From: Pseudothauera lacus
Lineage (GTDB): Bacteria > Pseudomonadota > Gammaproteobacteria > Burkholderiales > Rhodocyclaceae
DNA length: 64,000 nucleotides
Assembly: GCF_003034845.1 (NCBI RefSeq)
Contig: NZ_PZKC01000003.1
Location: forward strand, 186,001 to 250,000
Direction of reading: 5' to 3'
Below, one piece after another: positions 28,234-38,700 of this stretch. The notes below the pieces were generated by a model, which saw nothing but the letters and a program-made list of their open reading frames with translations, searched no databases and had not been told where the DNA came from. A program made the translations under genes and the position numbers. Each line of letters opens with the position of its first letter. Positions within the stretch are counted from its first letter, which is position 1.

Positions 28234-30240
28234 ATGTCGGGCCTGCTATCCATCGGACTTACCGGTCTGAATGCCGCCCAGGCGCAGTTGCTGACCACCG
28301 GGCACAACATCACCAATGCCGGGGTCGAGGGCTATCACCGCCAGACGGTGATCCAGAAGAACGCCACGCCGCAATTCACCGGCGCGGGCTTCTTCGGCAA
28401 GGGTACCCAGATTGCCGCCGTCACCCGTTCGTACAATGAATTCCTCGAAGGCCAGGTGCTCAATGCCAGCACCAAGGTGGCCGAATACACCGCCTACAAC
28501 CAGCAGATCAACCAGATCAACAACCTGCTCGCCGATGCCTCGTCGGGCCTCTCCTCGGTGATGGAGGGCTTTTTTGCCGGCGTGCAAGAGGTGGCTTCCA
28601 ACCCCACCAGCGTGGCTGCCCGCCAGGCCCTGATCTCTTCCGCCGAAGCGCTGGTGTCGCGCTTCAAGACCATGGATGCGCGGCTCACCGAGGTGCGCGA
28701 GGGCGTCGAGGGCGAGATCAAGTCCACGGTGGCGCAGATCAACATGATGGCGGGCGCCATCGCCGAGATGAACCGCCGCATCGCGCAGTCGCAGGTTGCC
28801 GGCCCCAGCGTGGCGGCCAACGACCTGCTCGACCAGCGCGAACAACTGGTTGCCGAACTCAACAAGCTGGTCAAGACCAGCACCGTGACGGAAACCGACG
28901 GCTCGCTGAGCGTCTTCATCGGCACCGGCCAGGGCCTGGTGGTGGGCAACACCGCCAACACCCTGGGCGCGGTGCAGAACCCCAACGACCCGCAGCGCAC
29001 GGCCATCGCCCTGGTGGCGCAAAACGGCATTGCCGCCATCCTGCCGGAGAGCCTGATCACCGGCGGCACCCTCGGCGGACTGCTGGGTTTCCGTGCAGAA
29101 ACCCTCGACACGGCGCAGAATACCCTTGGCCAGATCGCCATCGGTCTGGCTGTGGCCTTCAATTCTCAGCACACCCTGGGTGTGGATCTGTCCGGCGTGC
29201 TGGGCAAGGATTTCTTCGCCGTGCCCGAGGCCGCCGTGATGCCGCTGGGGGCGGCAAGCGTGAGCTACGATGCGGCAAACATTGCCGGCCTGACTTCCAG
29301 CGACTACGAGCTGCGCAACGTCGGCGGCGTGTTCACCCTCAAGCGTCTTGCCGATGGCGCCGAGTTTGCCGCCACGCCGCCGGTGGCCCCGGCGACCGAC
29401 TATACCTTTGCTCAGGACGGACTCAACATCGCGGTCAGCGCGGCGACGCTGGCCGACGGGCGCACCGCGCTCATCCAGCCCACGCGCTATGCCGCCCGCG
29501 ACATCGGCGTGGCGATCTCAGATCCGCGCGAGATCGCCGCCGGCGGGCCGGTGTCGGCGGAGGCGCCGCTGTCCAATCTCGGCAACGGCGCGATCAGCAA
29601 CATCCGTGTCGTCGACGTCAGCGGCATGCCGGTGACCACCGCCGGGGTGCCGGACTTCGGCGATCTCACCCTCAGCTTCGCCGGCGTCAACGACTACACC
29701 CTGTCGCTGACCAGCTCCGGCGGCGCTACCGTCGCCCTGACGCCGGCGACCTATTCGCTCGGCAGCGATACCCAGGGGCGCACCTTCACCGCCACGGTGA
29801 CCCCCGATCCGCTCGACCCGGCCACCACCTACACTTTCGAATTCACCCTGTCGGGCTCGCCCACCGGGACCGATACCTTCCGCTTCAGCCCCACCGAGGC
29901 GGGGACTGCCGACAACCGTAATGCCGTCGCCCTGGGCGCGCTGCAGACCTCCAAGCAGATGCTCGCCAGTGCCGACGGCACGCCGACGGCAACCTTCCAG
30001 TCGGTGTATGCGCAGATGGTGACCCAGGTCGGCAACAAGACCCGCGAGGTGCAGGTGAACCTGAAGGCGCAGGAATCCCTGTTCAACCAGGCCATGGATG
30101 CGCGGGACTCCCTCTCCGGGGTCAACCTCGACGAAGAGGCCGCCAACCTGATCCGCTACCAGCAGGCCTATCAGGCCGCAGCCAAGGTGATGTCGGTGGC
30201 CCAGACCATGTTCGACGAAGTCCTGTCGATCGCGCGTTAA
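28234..30240 (+). CDS. flgK: Hook-associated protein 1 FlgK
   Basis: FlgK is the first hook-filament junction protein. The 668-residue protein has the N-terminal SIGLTGLNAAQAQLLTTGHNITNAGVEGYHRQTV and SYNEFLEGQVLNAS motifs, VAANDLLDQREQLVAELNKLV in the helical domain, and the C-terminal SGVNLDEEAANLIRYQQAYQAAAKVMSVAQTMFDEVL. It begins with its own sigma-54 promoter and is followed 11 bases later by flgL. FlgN is its export chaperone. Confidence 0.97.
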   Translation: MSGLLSIGLTGLNAAQAQLLTTGHNITNAGVEGYHRQTVIQKNATPQFTGAGFFGKGTQIAAVTRSYNEFLEGQVLNASTKVAEYTAYNQQINQINNLLADASSGLSSVMEGFFAGVQEVASNPTSVAARQALISSAEALVSRFKTMDARLTEVREGVEGEIKSTVAQINMMAGAIAEMNRRIAQSQVAGPSVAANDLLDQREQLVAELNKLVKTSTVTETDGSLSVFIGTGQGLVVGNTANTLGAVQNPNDPQRTAIALVAQNGIAAILPESLITGGTLGGLLGFRAETLDTAQNTLGQIAIGLAVAFNSQHTLGVDLSGVLGKDFFAVPEAAVMPLGAASVSYDAANIAGLTSSDYELRNVGGVFTLKRLADGAEFAATPPVAPATDYTFAQDGLNIAVSAATLADGRTALIQPTRYAARDIGVAISDPREIAAGGPVSAEAPLSNLGNGAISNIRVVDVSGMPVTTAGVPDFGDLTLSFAGVNDYTLSLTSSGGATVALTPATYSLGSDTQGRTFTATVTPDPLDPATTYTFEFTLSGSPTGTDTFRFSPTEAGTADNRNAVALGALQTSKQMLASADGTPTATFQSVYAQMVTQVGNKTREVQVNLKAQESLFNQAMDARDSLSGVNLDEEAANLIRYQQAYQAAAKVMSVAQTMFDEVLSIAR

Positions 30241-30251
30241 GGAGAAGCATC

Positions 30252-31625
30252 ATGCGCATCTCGACCAGCATGATCTACGACAAGGGCGTCAATTCGCTGC
30301 AGCAGCAGTGGGGCGACCTGCTCAAGACCCAGCAGCAGCTGTCCACCGGACGGCGTGTGCTGACTCCGGCCGAAGACCCCATCGCCGCCGCGCGCGCGCT
30401 CGAAGTCGGCCAGTCCAAGGGCGTCAACACCCAGTTCATGACCAACATCGGCTATGCCGATGACGCCATGAAGATGTTCGAGTCTACCCTTACCGGTGTT
30501 GGCGACATCCTCCACTACAGCCGCGAGCGTGCAGTGCAGGCTGGCAACGGGGCGATGACCCAGACCGACCTCAACTACATTGCCAGCGACATGAAGTCGC
30601 AGTTCGAGGCGCTGGTGGCGCTCGCCAATACCAAGGACGGCATGGGTGACTACCTCTTCGCCGGCTACCGCGCGCAGACCCAGCCCTACACCGGCAACCT
30701 CGCCGGCATCAGCTACGAGGGCGACCAGGGCGAACGCACCATCCAGGTCTCCGCCTCGCGCTACATGCCGGTCAGCCTGCCGGGCTCGGAAGTTTTCGAC
30801 CGCACCCTGGCGATCGACGAGCAGAGCGTGCTGCTCTACGGCAACGCCGACAACGGTGGCAGCGAGACCCTCGCGGTGAGCGCGGTCGATCCGCTTGCCG
30901 CACGCCAGGCCACGCGCTACCAGATCTCCTACAGCCAGCCCGATCCGGCGCTGCCCGGCACCTACAGCATCGAACGCCTCGGCCAGGACAGCAAGGATGT
31001 GCCGTGGACCGACGCCGAGCTCGAACAGATGTGGCCCGCCACGCCGCCGGCCACCGGCTTTGTCGTGCCCGACGGCTATACCCTTTCCGCAGACCGCAAG
31101 ACCATCACCTACACCCCGGACCCCACCGCCGCGCCGCCGCTGCCCTACCAGATCAGCGTCGATGGGCTCACCATCGCGCTACCCAGCGACCCCGAGCCCG
31201 TGCCTCTCGATGCCCCCCAGGAGGCGCGTACGGTGAAGGACGAAGTGGCCGACGGCGACCGCTTCGAGATCTTCGTGCCATCGACCAACCTGCTCAACAA
31301 CGTCGCCATGTTTGCCGGCGCCTTGGAAAGACCGGGCGCCTCGGGCGTCAACGGCGTGGTCGCCTTCGCGCTGCAGACCATGGACGCCGGGCAGGAGAAC
31401 GTTCTCAAGGTGCGCGCGCAGATCGGTTCGCAGATGACCGAGACGCAGAACCTCGCCAACCTCGGCAGCGACCTCAACCTGCAGTACGCCGAGGTGATCT
31501 CTGGCCTGATGGACGTCGACTACGTCGAGGCCATCTCCCGCCTCACCCAGCAGCAGACCTACCTGCAGGCCGCCCAGCAGTCCTTCATGAAGGTCTCCAA
31601 CATGTCGCTGTTCAACTACATCTGA
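30252..31625 (+). CDS. flgL: Hook-associated protein 3 FlgL
   Basis: FlgL is the second junction protein, homologous to flagellin at both ends. The 457-residue protein starts MRISTSMIYDKGVNSLQQQWGDLLKTQQQLSTGRRVLTPAEDPIAAARALE and ends with the helical SGLMDVDYVEAISRLTQQQTYLQAAQQSFMKVSNMSLFNYI. The central variable region makes it longer than the enterobacterial form. It is the last core flagellar gene before the lower-GC island. Confidence 0.96.
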   Translation: MRISTSMIYDKGVNSLQQQWGDLLKTQQQLSTGRRVLTPAEDPIAAARALEVGQSKGVNTQFMTNIGYADDAMKMFESTLTGVGDILHYSRERAVQAGNGAMTQTDLNYIASDMKSQFEALVALANTKDGMGDYLFAGYRAQTQPYTGNLAGISYEGDQGERTIQVSASRYMPVSLPGSEVFDRTLAIDEQSVLLYGNADNGGSETLAVSAVDPLAARQATRYQISYSQPDPALPGTYSIERLGQDSKDVPWTDAELEQMWPATPPATGFVVPDGYTLSADRKTITYTPDPTAAPPLPYQISVDGLTIALPSDPEPVPLDAPQEARTVKDEVADGDRFEIFVPSTNLLNNVAMFAGALERPGASGVNGVVAFALQTMDAGQENVLKVRAQIGSQMTETQNLANLGSDLNLQYAEVISGLMDVDYVEAISRLTQQQTYLQAAQQSFMKVSNMSLFNYI

Positions 31626-31707
31626 GGCCTCGTGCCCGCACGGCGTGGGGCAAAGTGTGTCACTGCCGTTCGCCCGTTGAAAGGGGCAAGGGGCCCATGT
31701 CCAGCCC

Positions 31708-31736
31708 TTGAATTGACCGGTAAAAACACCTTTTAT
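31708..31736 (+). promoter_or_regulatory. Possible sigma-70 promoter of the usher-like gene
   Basis: TTGAAT (31708-31713), a 17-base spacer and TTTTAT (31731-31736) each match the consensus hexamers at four of six positions. It lies in the 211-base gap after flgL, about 100 bases before the usher-like start. No sigma-54 or sigma-28 site was seen in this gap. Confidence 0.35.
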
Positions 31737-31836
31737 CGAGCTCTTCTCCTTGCGCTCTGCGTTACACAATGCAATCAGGCAAGAGTGCCTTGTCCGGACA
31801 CAGTGCCGTCACCGCGCGGGCGGGTGGGAGAAGAGG

Positions 31837-34800
31837 ATGGACAATATATTGTCATTGCTGGGATCGCAGGCGGGGTACCTGCACAGGCCGGGCCGGGTAT
31901 GTCGTGCCGCGGTGCTGGCGTGCGCTTTGCTCGTCGCGACTCCACCCGTGTACGCCGCGCCGCTTGATGAAGACAACCTGCTGCTGCTTGACGTCATGCT
32001 TGAACGCCAGCGTCTGGCATCTTCCATTACTGCTTACCGCCACCAGGGGAAAGTGCTGGTGTCGCTCGCCGAGCTTGGCGGTGCGCTGGAGTTTCCCATT
32101 GATGTGAACTCAGCCACTGGTTTGGCCAGCGGCTGGTTCCTGTCGCAGGATCGTCGTTTCGAACTTGACTTGGCAACGCGTCAGGTGACGATCAACGGGC
32201 AGGTGCGGAGCTTTACCGCTGATGAAGTGGTCGCCAGCAGTGACGGCATTTTCGTGGCCATGGATACCCTGGCGCGCTGGTTTCCGACCGATCTCGAACT
32301 GCAGATGAGCACTTTGTCGATTGCTGTCAAGCCACGAGAGATGTTGCCGGTGCAGGCGCGTGAGGCACGGCGCCGCCAGGGTGCGCAGGTCAGTGCCGTG
32401 GGGCCGGCAAGTCTGCCGCCGGTGGACAACTCCTATAGAGCGCTTGGTCCGCATGCGCTTGATCTCGGTATCGGTTACTCCGTCCATCGTAGTGAGGACA
32501 GCGGACGTCCGCGCACCGGCATCAACTACTCAGCCCTTCTGGCTGGTGATGTCGCCTACATGGATTCGCGGGTGTATTTCAGCGGTAACAAAGATGATGC
32601 GCTGAGTGATTTTCGTGCCAGCCTTTCACGCGATGGTCTGAATGGGCCATTGGGTCTGCGCTATGTCGAGGTTGGCGATATCGTCCCTCCACAAGTGGCG
32701 GGCGTGGCGGGGAGTGCTGCGGAGCGGGGCATCCTGATCCAGGGGGGCGGGTCGGCGGTCGGTCGTGACGATCTTATCGACGGTGATACCATCCGCATCG
32801 TCGGCGATGCGCTCACAGGCTGGGATGTTGAACTGTTCCAGAACGGCATGCGAGTGGGATTTCAGACCGTCGGGCCTGATGGGCGCTATGTTTTTGAGAA
32901 CATTGAGCCATTGTTTGGAGAAAACCAGTTTGAACTCGTTTTCTATGGCCCGAATGGTGAGGAGCGTCGTGAGAAGGTGAGCCGCTTCAGCGGTCTTACT
33001 CCAGATCAGCCCGGTAGCGTACGCTATCAACTTGCCGTTTCGCAAAAGGGCGAGCAACTCTACGACGCCAGCCCGACCGAACACGAGTCAGGAATTGACC
33101 CGGTGAGCAATCGTGGCAGCCTGCGCTACGCGGCGGGGGTTGACCTGCGTGTGCTGCAGCAGATGTCTGTGCGTGCGGCCTGGAACAGCGTCGTTATTGA
33201 TGATCAAAGGCGCAACTACCTCATGTTGGGTACCCGTCTGGGGCTTGGTCCGGCTACGCTTGGTCTCGACGGCACGCGGGGACCAAGCGGAGGGACGCGT
33301 TGGGACGCCTCATTGCATCTCCCCGGAGGGGTCAGGTTGTGGGGCTTTGATACGCGCTTCGTACACTCTCACTTCGCCAACTACATTCCTCAGAATGAGA
33401 GCGATGAAGAGGTGCGCAATCTCAGCAGCCGCACGAGTGTGATTGTCACTGGCCCGGTGGGAACCGTGAATACGAGGTTTGCGGTCAGCCACAATCGCAG
33501 CAATGACTCCCGCTACAACTCTTACTCGGCGGGTTTTACCAGTTTTGCTGCGGGCGTGCACTTTGGCAGCAACTTAGTCTATGACCAGTACGAACAGGGC
33601 TCCGGAGCGGTTCAACGCGAAAATGCCTTGTACGGCGACGTATTCTTCACTACTCGCACCGGTCCATTGTCCATCCGCGGGGGCTCAAACTACATGTTGC
33701 GTCCTGATCGTGACATCACCCGCTATTACATCGACAGCAATTTGCGCGTAGCGCAAGACATGACGATGAACTTTGGCCTCAGTCACGATCCCTTGCGCGA
33801 CCTGACGCGCTTCACTGCGGGCTTCAACTGGCGCTTGCCACAGTTCACCCTCAGTCCGCGCCTGAGCTACGACAGTGATGGGGAATACAGTGGCTTCGTC
33901 TACCTGACCATGTCCATGGGACCAAGGCCGGATCGACCGAGTGTGCTCTTTAGTGGTCGCTCTCTGGCGGGCAACGGGACGGTCATCGCACGGGTCTTTC
34001 TCGACCGGGATGGCAGCGGAACTTTCACGGAAGGTGATACGCCGCTACCTGGCGTCAAGGTCGTCGCTCCGCAAGCAGTGCGCAACGTAGAGACTGATCG
34101 AGAGGGCGTCGCCCAGCTTACCGGCCTGTTCTCCGACCGGCCTACTGATGTGTTGGTTGACGAGAAGACGTTGCCTCACCCATCCATGAGGGCGTTGCAT
34201 GGAGGAAACTCCGTGCTCGCCCGTCCAGCGACTACAACGCTGATCGACTTCCCGGTCGTGCTTACCGGTGAGATCGAGGGGCGGGTCCATGCGCAGCGTG
34301 GCAGTAGCCGTTCAGCACTTGCCGGCGCTCTCGTGGAGTTGATTGATGCCAAGGGGTCTGTTTACGCTTTCAAGGCCAGTGCGCATGATGGCTTCTTCGC
34401 CTTTGACGGCATTCCATTCGGAACCTATCAGCTGAGGTTTGGGGGCGCGCGTGGCGCAAATAGCGAGTCTCTTTCCGTGGTGATTAGTGAAGCGTCCCCT
34501 TACAGGAGCGGTTTGCAGTTGATCGCGAGGGAAAACGGTGTTGCCGCAAGCTCGCTGGCTCCCATTGCGCAGCTCTCCCCACTGGTAAGCGCTGATGTAT
34601 CCGCCGAACAACCACTTGTTCCTGCCCAGGTTGCACAGACTGCCGCAGTTCGGCCTGCTGCTCACACGGCGCAGACCCGGGGCAGGATGCCTGCGGTGGG
34701 CAGTGATGGGCGTATTGTTCAACTCGGCGCCTACAGTAGCGTCGATAACGCAGAGAATGCCCTGCGACTCATGCGCTCCCGTACTCTCGTCGGAAGTGAA

Positions 34801-34950
34801 GATGTCCAGATCATCGCGTTGGCCACTGATGCGCGCGGCGTCCTGCATCGCATATTGATGTCTCCAGGACGCCTCTCGGCTGAGGCCTCCTGCCGGTCAA
34901 TCAAGGCGCGAGGCGGCAGTTGCATCACCGTCGATCCCGCCAGACGATGA
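31837..34950 (+). CDS. Very large usher-like outer-membrane protein with C-terminal SPOR domain
   Basis: From ATG 31837 (GGAG at 31827) the product is 1,037 residues. A signal peptide ends near VATPPVYA. Residues about 40-180 form a paired-subdomain module (KVLVSLAELGGALEFPIDV...GIFVAMDTLARWFPTDLELQ). About 200-720 is rich in alternating aromatic strands, consistent with a large beta barrel, and includes a plug-like Ig element (DVELFQNGMRVGFQTVGPDGRYVFENI). Two carboxypeptidase-regulatory/Ig-like repeats follow (RVFLDRDGSGTFTEGDTPLPGV; IEGRVHAQRG). The last 85 residues are a SPOR-type domain (RIVQLGAYSSVDNAENALRLM). Canonical ushers lack SPOR. With the PapD-like chaperone and DUF4402 subunits nearby I infer a fibre-assembly platform. 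Confidence 0.65.
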   Translation: MDNILSLLGSQAGYLHRPGRVCRAAVLACALLVATPPVYAAPLDEDNLLLLDVMLERQRLASSITAYRHQGKVLVSLAELGGALEFPIDVNSATGLASGWFLSQDRRFELDLATRQVTINGQVRSFTADEVVASSDGIFVAMDTLARWFPTDLELQMSTLSIAVKPREMLPVQAREARRRQGAQVSAVGPASLPPVDNSYRALGPHALDLGIGYSVHRSEDSGRPRTGINYSALLAGDVAYMDSRVYFSGNKDDALSDFRASLSRDGLNGPLGLRYVEVGDIVPPQVAGVAGSAAERGILIQGGGSAVGRDDLIDGDTIRIVGDALTGWDVELFQNGMRVGFQTVGPDGRYVFENIEPLFGENQFELVFYGPNGEERREKVSRFSGLTPDQPGSVRYQLAVSQKGEQLYDASPTEHESGIDPVSNRGSLRYAAGVDLRVLQQMSVRAAWNSVVIDDQRRNYLMLGTRLGLGPATLGLDGTRGPSGGTRWDASLHLPGGVRLWGFDTRFVHSHFANYIPQNESDEEVRNLSSRTSVIVTGPVGTVNTRFAVSHNRSNDSRYNSYSAGFTSFAAGVHFGSNLVYDQYEQGSGAVQRENALYGDVFFTTRTGPLSIRGGSNYMLRPDRDITRYYIDSNLRVAQDMTMNFGLSHDPLRDLTRFTAGFNWRLPQFTLSPRLSYDSDGEYSGFVYLTMSMGPRPDRPSVLFSGRSLAGNGTVIARVFLDRDGSGTFTEGDTPLPGVKVVAPQAVRNVETDREGVAQLTGLFSDRPTDVLVDEKTLPHPSMRALHGGNSVLARPATTTLIDFPVVLTGEIEGRVHAQRGSSRSALAGALVELIDAKGSVYAFKASAHDGFFAFDGIPFGTYQLRFGGARGANSESLSVVISEASPYRSGLQLIARENGVAASSLAPIAQLSPLVSADVSAEQPLVPAQVAQTAAVRPAAHTAQTRGRMPAVGSDGRIVQLGAYSSVDNAENALRLMRSRTLVGSEDVQIIALATDARGVLHRILMSPGRLSAEASCRSIKARGGSCITVDPARR

Positions 34951-34961
34951 GGGAGGGGCAA

Positions 34962-35663
34962 ATGTCATGCGATCATTCCTCGGTGAAGTCATGCGCCAGA
35001 CCAGTCACCGTGCGATTACGGCATGCTCGGGGGCGTGTCGGTAGCCTCTGGTTCCTGACCCTGATATCCGTAACACCGGCCTATGGGGCCGACGACGGTT
35101 CATTGCTGGACTCCGTCGGGGTGTTCGCCAGCGAGTACCTTGCTGATCGCAAGCGCGCGGGCTCTTTGGTGGGAGGGTTGCTCGGTGGGGCTTTGACGGC
35201 TCACCCTGCAGGCCCTATCGTAGGCAGTCTGCTCGGGTTCTGGATTGGAAAATCCACGATGCATGAGGACAAGGGGGGGGGTGCGGTTCAGCATCGTTCC
35301 AGTGCAGTTGATCCACGGCGCCCGATCATTCCAACTGGCGGTGCAGTGGTGGCAGCAATGTCGTTTGATGGGCAGACGACACTGAACTTCGAACCCGCTG
35401 CTGTAGTGCCGGGTCCGATCGATCAGTCCGGAGCACCGCAGCCCGGCGCTGTACAGGCTCCTCAGCCTGCACCTCCATTACTTGCGGCGCCTGCCCTGGC
35501 AGTATTGCCGGGTGCCGCGCCGGCCTCGCCGTTCTCACCTCTCGGTGGACGACTGCCCGTGCCGCCAAGCCGGGATCAGCTTGCATCCCTGTGCGGTGGC
35601 GGGGGGGAGGGAGGGGGCGATCCACGTCTGCGCAACGCGTGCTTCTATTATCAGGGGCGTTGA
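34962..35663 (+). CDS. Exported glycine-zipper protein of unknown function
   Basis: Start ATG 34962 lies 11 bases after the usher-like stop with a GGAGG-type site between them, so the two are co-translated. The 233-residue protein has a long leader ending near SVTPAYGADD and a glycine-zipper segment (SLVGGLLGGALTAHPAGPIVGSLLGFWIGK, about residues 68-97) that could insert in a membrane. A Pro/Ala-rich linker (about 145-205) leads to a Cys-containing C-terminus (LCGGGGEGGGDPRLRNACFYYQG). I recognise no family. Context suggests an accessory to the usher-like protein. Confidence 0.6.
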   Translation: MSCDHSSVKSCARPVTVRLRHARGRVGSLWFLTLISVTPAYGADDGSLLDSVGVFASEYLADRKRAGSLVGGLLGGALTAHPAGPIVGSLLGFWIGKSTMHEDKGGGAVQHRSSAVDPRRPIIPTGGAVVAAMSFDGQTTLNFEPAAVVPGPIDQSGAPQPGAVQAPQPAPPLLAAPALAVLPGAAPASPFSPLGGRLPVPPSRDQLASLCGGGGEGGGDPRLRNACFYYQGR

Positions 35664-35715
35664 GTAGTCGTGCAGGCTTGAATTTCATCAACTTGATAGC
35701 TGAGTTTTGATAGCC

Positions 35716-38700
35716 ATGACCACTGCAAGAAGAGATGAGGGCCAACTTGTCCAGGCTTTCAAGGAGGCTGTCGCCCATCATCAGGCGGGTCGACTGGACG
35801 AGGCTGCGCAGGCTTATCAGTCATTGTTGGTGGAGTGGCCTGCAAACCCCGGAGTCAGCTACAACTTCGGTCTGCTGCTGTTCGGAAAGGGAGATGTCGA
35901 TGCCGGCTTGAGCTTGCTGAAAGCCGCTTGTGAGGCAGCACCCGATGGACAGCCATATTGGTTGGTCTATATCGACGCACTGCTCCACGTCGGGCGTAGC
36001 AGTCTGGCTGAGAGTGTTCTCGCCCATGCCCGCAAGCGTGGTTTTGCAGAGGAGGTGCTGGCACCACGTGTGCGTCAGCTTGAACGGATGCGCGATGAAG
36101 TCGGCCGCACGCCGGCTGAGTCAGAGGTTCAGCGCCTAACGCAGTTGTACAACCAGAATCGCCATCAAGAATTCGAAGCACATGCCCGCCATCTGCTTCA
36201 GCACTTTCCCAGTTTTGCTGTTGCCTGGAAAGCGCTGGGCGTAGCGCTTCTGGTCGGTGATCGCGCTGAGGAAGCGATTCCGGTCCTGCAGCGTTGCATC
36301 GAGCTTCTTCCCGATGACGCCGAGGCCCACAACAACCTGGGCTCCATGCTGCACAAGGTGCGGCGCCATCGTGAGGCGGAGGACTGCTTTCGTCGGGCAC
36401 TGCGGCTGCAGCCTGGTTTTGCTGCGGCACAGCGTAATCTGGCTATCGTTCTGCGTGACCTGGGACGCTACGTTGAGGCCGAGACACAGTTGCGCGAACT
36501 CATCAAGCGCCAACCAGAAGATCCCCTCCTGCACAGCAACCTGGGGTTGGTCTTTGTCAAGCAGGAGCGAATGCCCGAAGCCGAGGTTTGCTACCGGAAG
36601 GCGCTGGCGCTACGTCCGGACTTTGCAGAGTGCATGGCGCAACTTGCCAGTGTCCATCAAGAGATGGGGCGCTTGGGAGAGGCCGAGGCGGGCTATCAGC
36701 GTGCGTTGGAACTGGCCCCGCGATTGCCTGGGGCGCACGAGGGCTTGGGCAGGCTGGCTCTGCTTGACGGTCGCCCCGGAGAGGCTGCGACGTTTTACGA
36801 GCGGGCGATGGTACTTGCTCCGGAGAGCCTCGACGTACACAGCAGTCTGCTCTATACCTTGAACTACGCCGCCATCCGAAACGAGGCGCGAATGGTTGAG
36901 AGCGCCCGTGCATTCGGGCGCAAGCTCGCTGCTCGCCATCGCGGGCCTTATAAGGAATGGGCAGTCAATCCGCAGGCTCAGCGGCTGAGGATCGGATTTG
37001 TCTCGGGCGATCTGCGTAAGCACCCGGTTGGCTACTTTCTCGAAGGCATCCTGCCGGTCTTGGATCGTGAACGGTTCGAGCTTGTCGCCTACCCGACCAG
37101 TCGTGACAGCGATGTGTTAACCGAACAGCTCAAGGCGAGCTTTGCGGCCTGGCACCCGCTTTACGGGTTAGATGACGAGCAGGCTGCTGCTCGTATTCAT
37201 GCTGATGGCGTTCATGTGCTGATCGACCTGTCGGGGCACACTGCTCACCACCGGCTGGGTGTGTTCTCACGCAAGCCGGCGCCGGTGCAGTTGACTTGGC
37301 CGGGCTACTTTGCGACCACTGGGCTTGAGGAGATAGACTGGTTTCTTGCCGATCCGGTCACGGCGCCTGCAGAGGATGAGGGCTACTTTACCGAGCGCGT
37401 CTGGCGTCTCCCGGACACCCGGCTATGCTTTACACCACCTGTTGATGCACCGCCGGTTGCGCCGCTTCCGCTGCTCGTCAACGGCTACCCCACTTATGGT
37501 TGCTTCCAGAATCTCAACAAACTGACCGACGATGTCCTGCAACTGTGGTCGCGTGTTCTATCGACGATTCCTCAGGCCCGACTTCGGGTGCAGTCACATC
37601 AGTTGCGCAATGAAGGGGCAATGGAGCGCTTGCGCAAGCGTCTAGTTGCAGCAGGGATTGCCACTGAACGTGTTGATCTTCACCCACCCTCCGGGCGTCA
37701 GAGTTATCTGCGGGCACATGCCGAGGTCGATGCGATCCTCGATACCTTTCCCTACACAGGTGGTACCACTACCTGCGAAGCACTGTGGATGGGGGTGCCG
37801 ACGCTGACCCTGCAGGGCGGGACGCTTATTGGCCGGCAGGGCGCCAGTATACTGGAGGCCGCAGGTCTGCCCGATTGGGTCGCGCAGTCCGAAGAAGACT
37901 ACGTTGCCAAGGCTGCTACTTTGATTGCCGACTCAGAGGTGCTGTCGCGCCTTCGCGGCAGCCTCAGGGAGCAGTTGCTTCGTACCGCATTGTTCGATAC
38001 CCCCCGTTTTGCGCGCAACCTCGAACAGGCACTCATGGAAATGTGGGAGGCGGCCGGTGAGATAGCCCTGTGTTCGTCTCCCCTTGCCATGGAATGCGTC
38101 GCCGACCAGCACGCCCATGCTGAAACAGACATGCCAAGTGAAGCGGAGATCGCCGAGATGGTGGCGCTGTTTCGCGATGAGCGGCACGAGCCATTGGTCG
38201 ATTTCGCTCGACTGTTGACCGAACGATTTCCTGCCTATGGAATTGGTTGGAAGGTGCTCGGCGTGGCCTGCAAAACGCTGCAGCGGCATGACGAAGCTCT
38301 GGCAGCAATGCTGCGTGCCGTTGAGCTGCTGCCCGAAGACGTGGAATCAGTAAGTAATCTTGGCTTGGTTTACTTTGAACTGGAACGTTACGAGGAAGCC
38401 GTCGTCTGCCATCGCCAGGCACTTGAGATTGATCCGGCCGATGTAGATGCTGTAGTCAATCTGGCCGCCGCGTTGTTTCGGTTGGATCGCCTGGATGAGG
38501 CCATTGCTGCCTTGCAGGACGCCTTGGCGTTACATCCGCAGCATTTCGATCTCCACCTGCGGCTTGCCGAGGCTCTGTGGAAGCAGAAGAAGCTTGCCGA
38601 AGCGCAAGTGCATTTCGAGCGTGCGGCAGAGCTGGGTTTAAACAATGTCGAGGCCCATTATCGGCTCGGGAATTTGCTCTATGAGCGACGGCGCCACGAA

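Noticed and set aside
35707-35715. TTG start for the tandem GT41 gene
   Set aside because: It adds only three residues, is a weak start codon and has no better ribosome site than ATG 35716.
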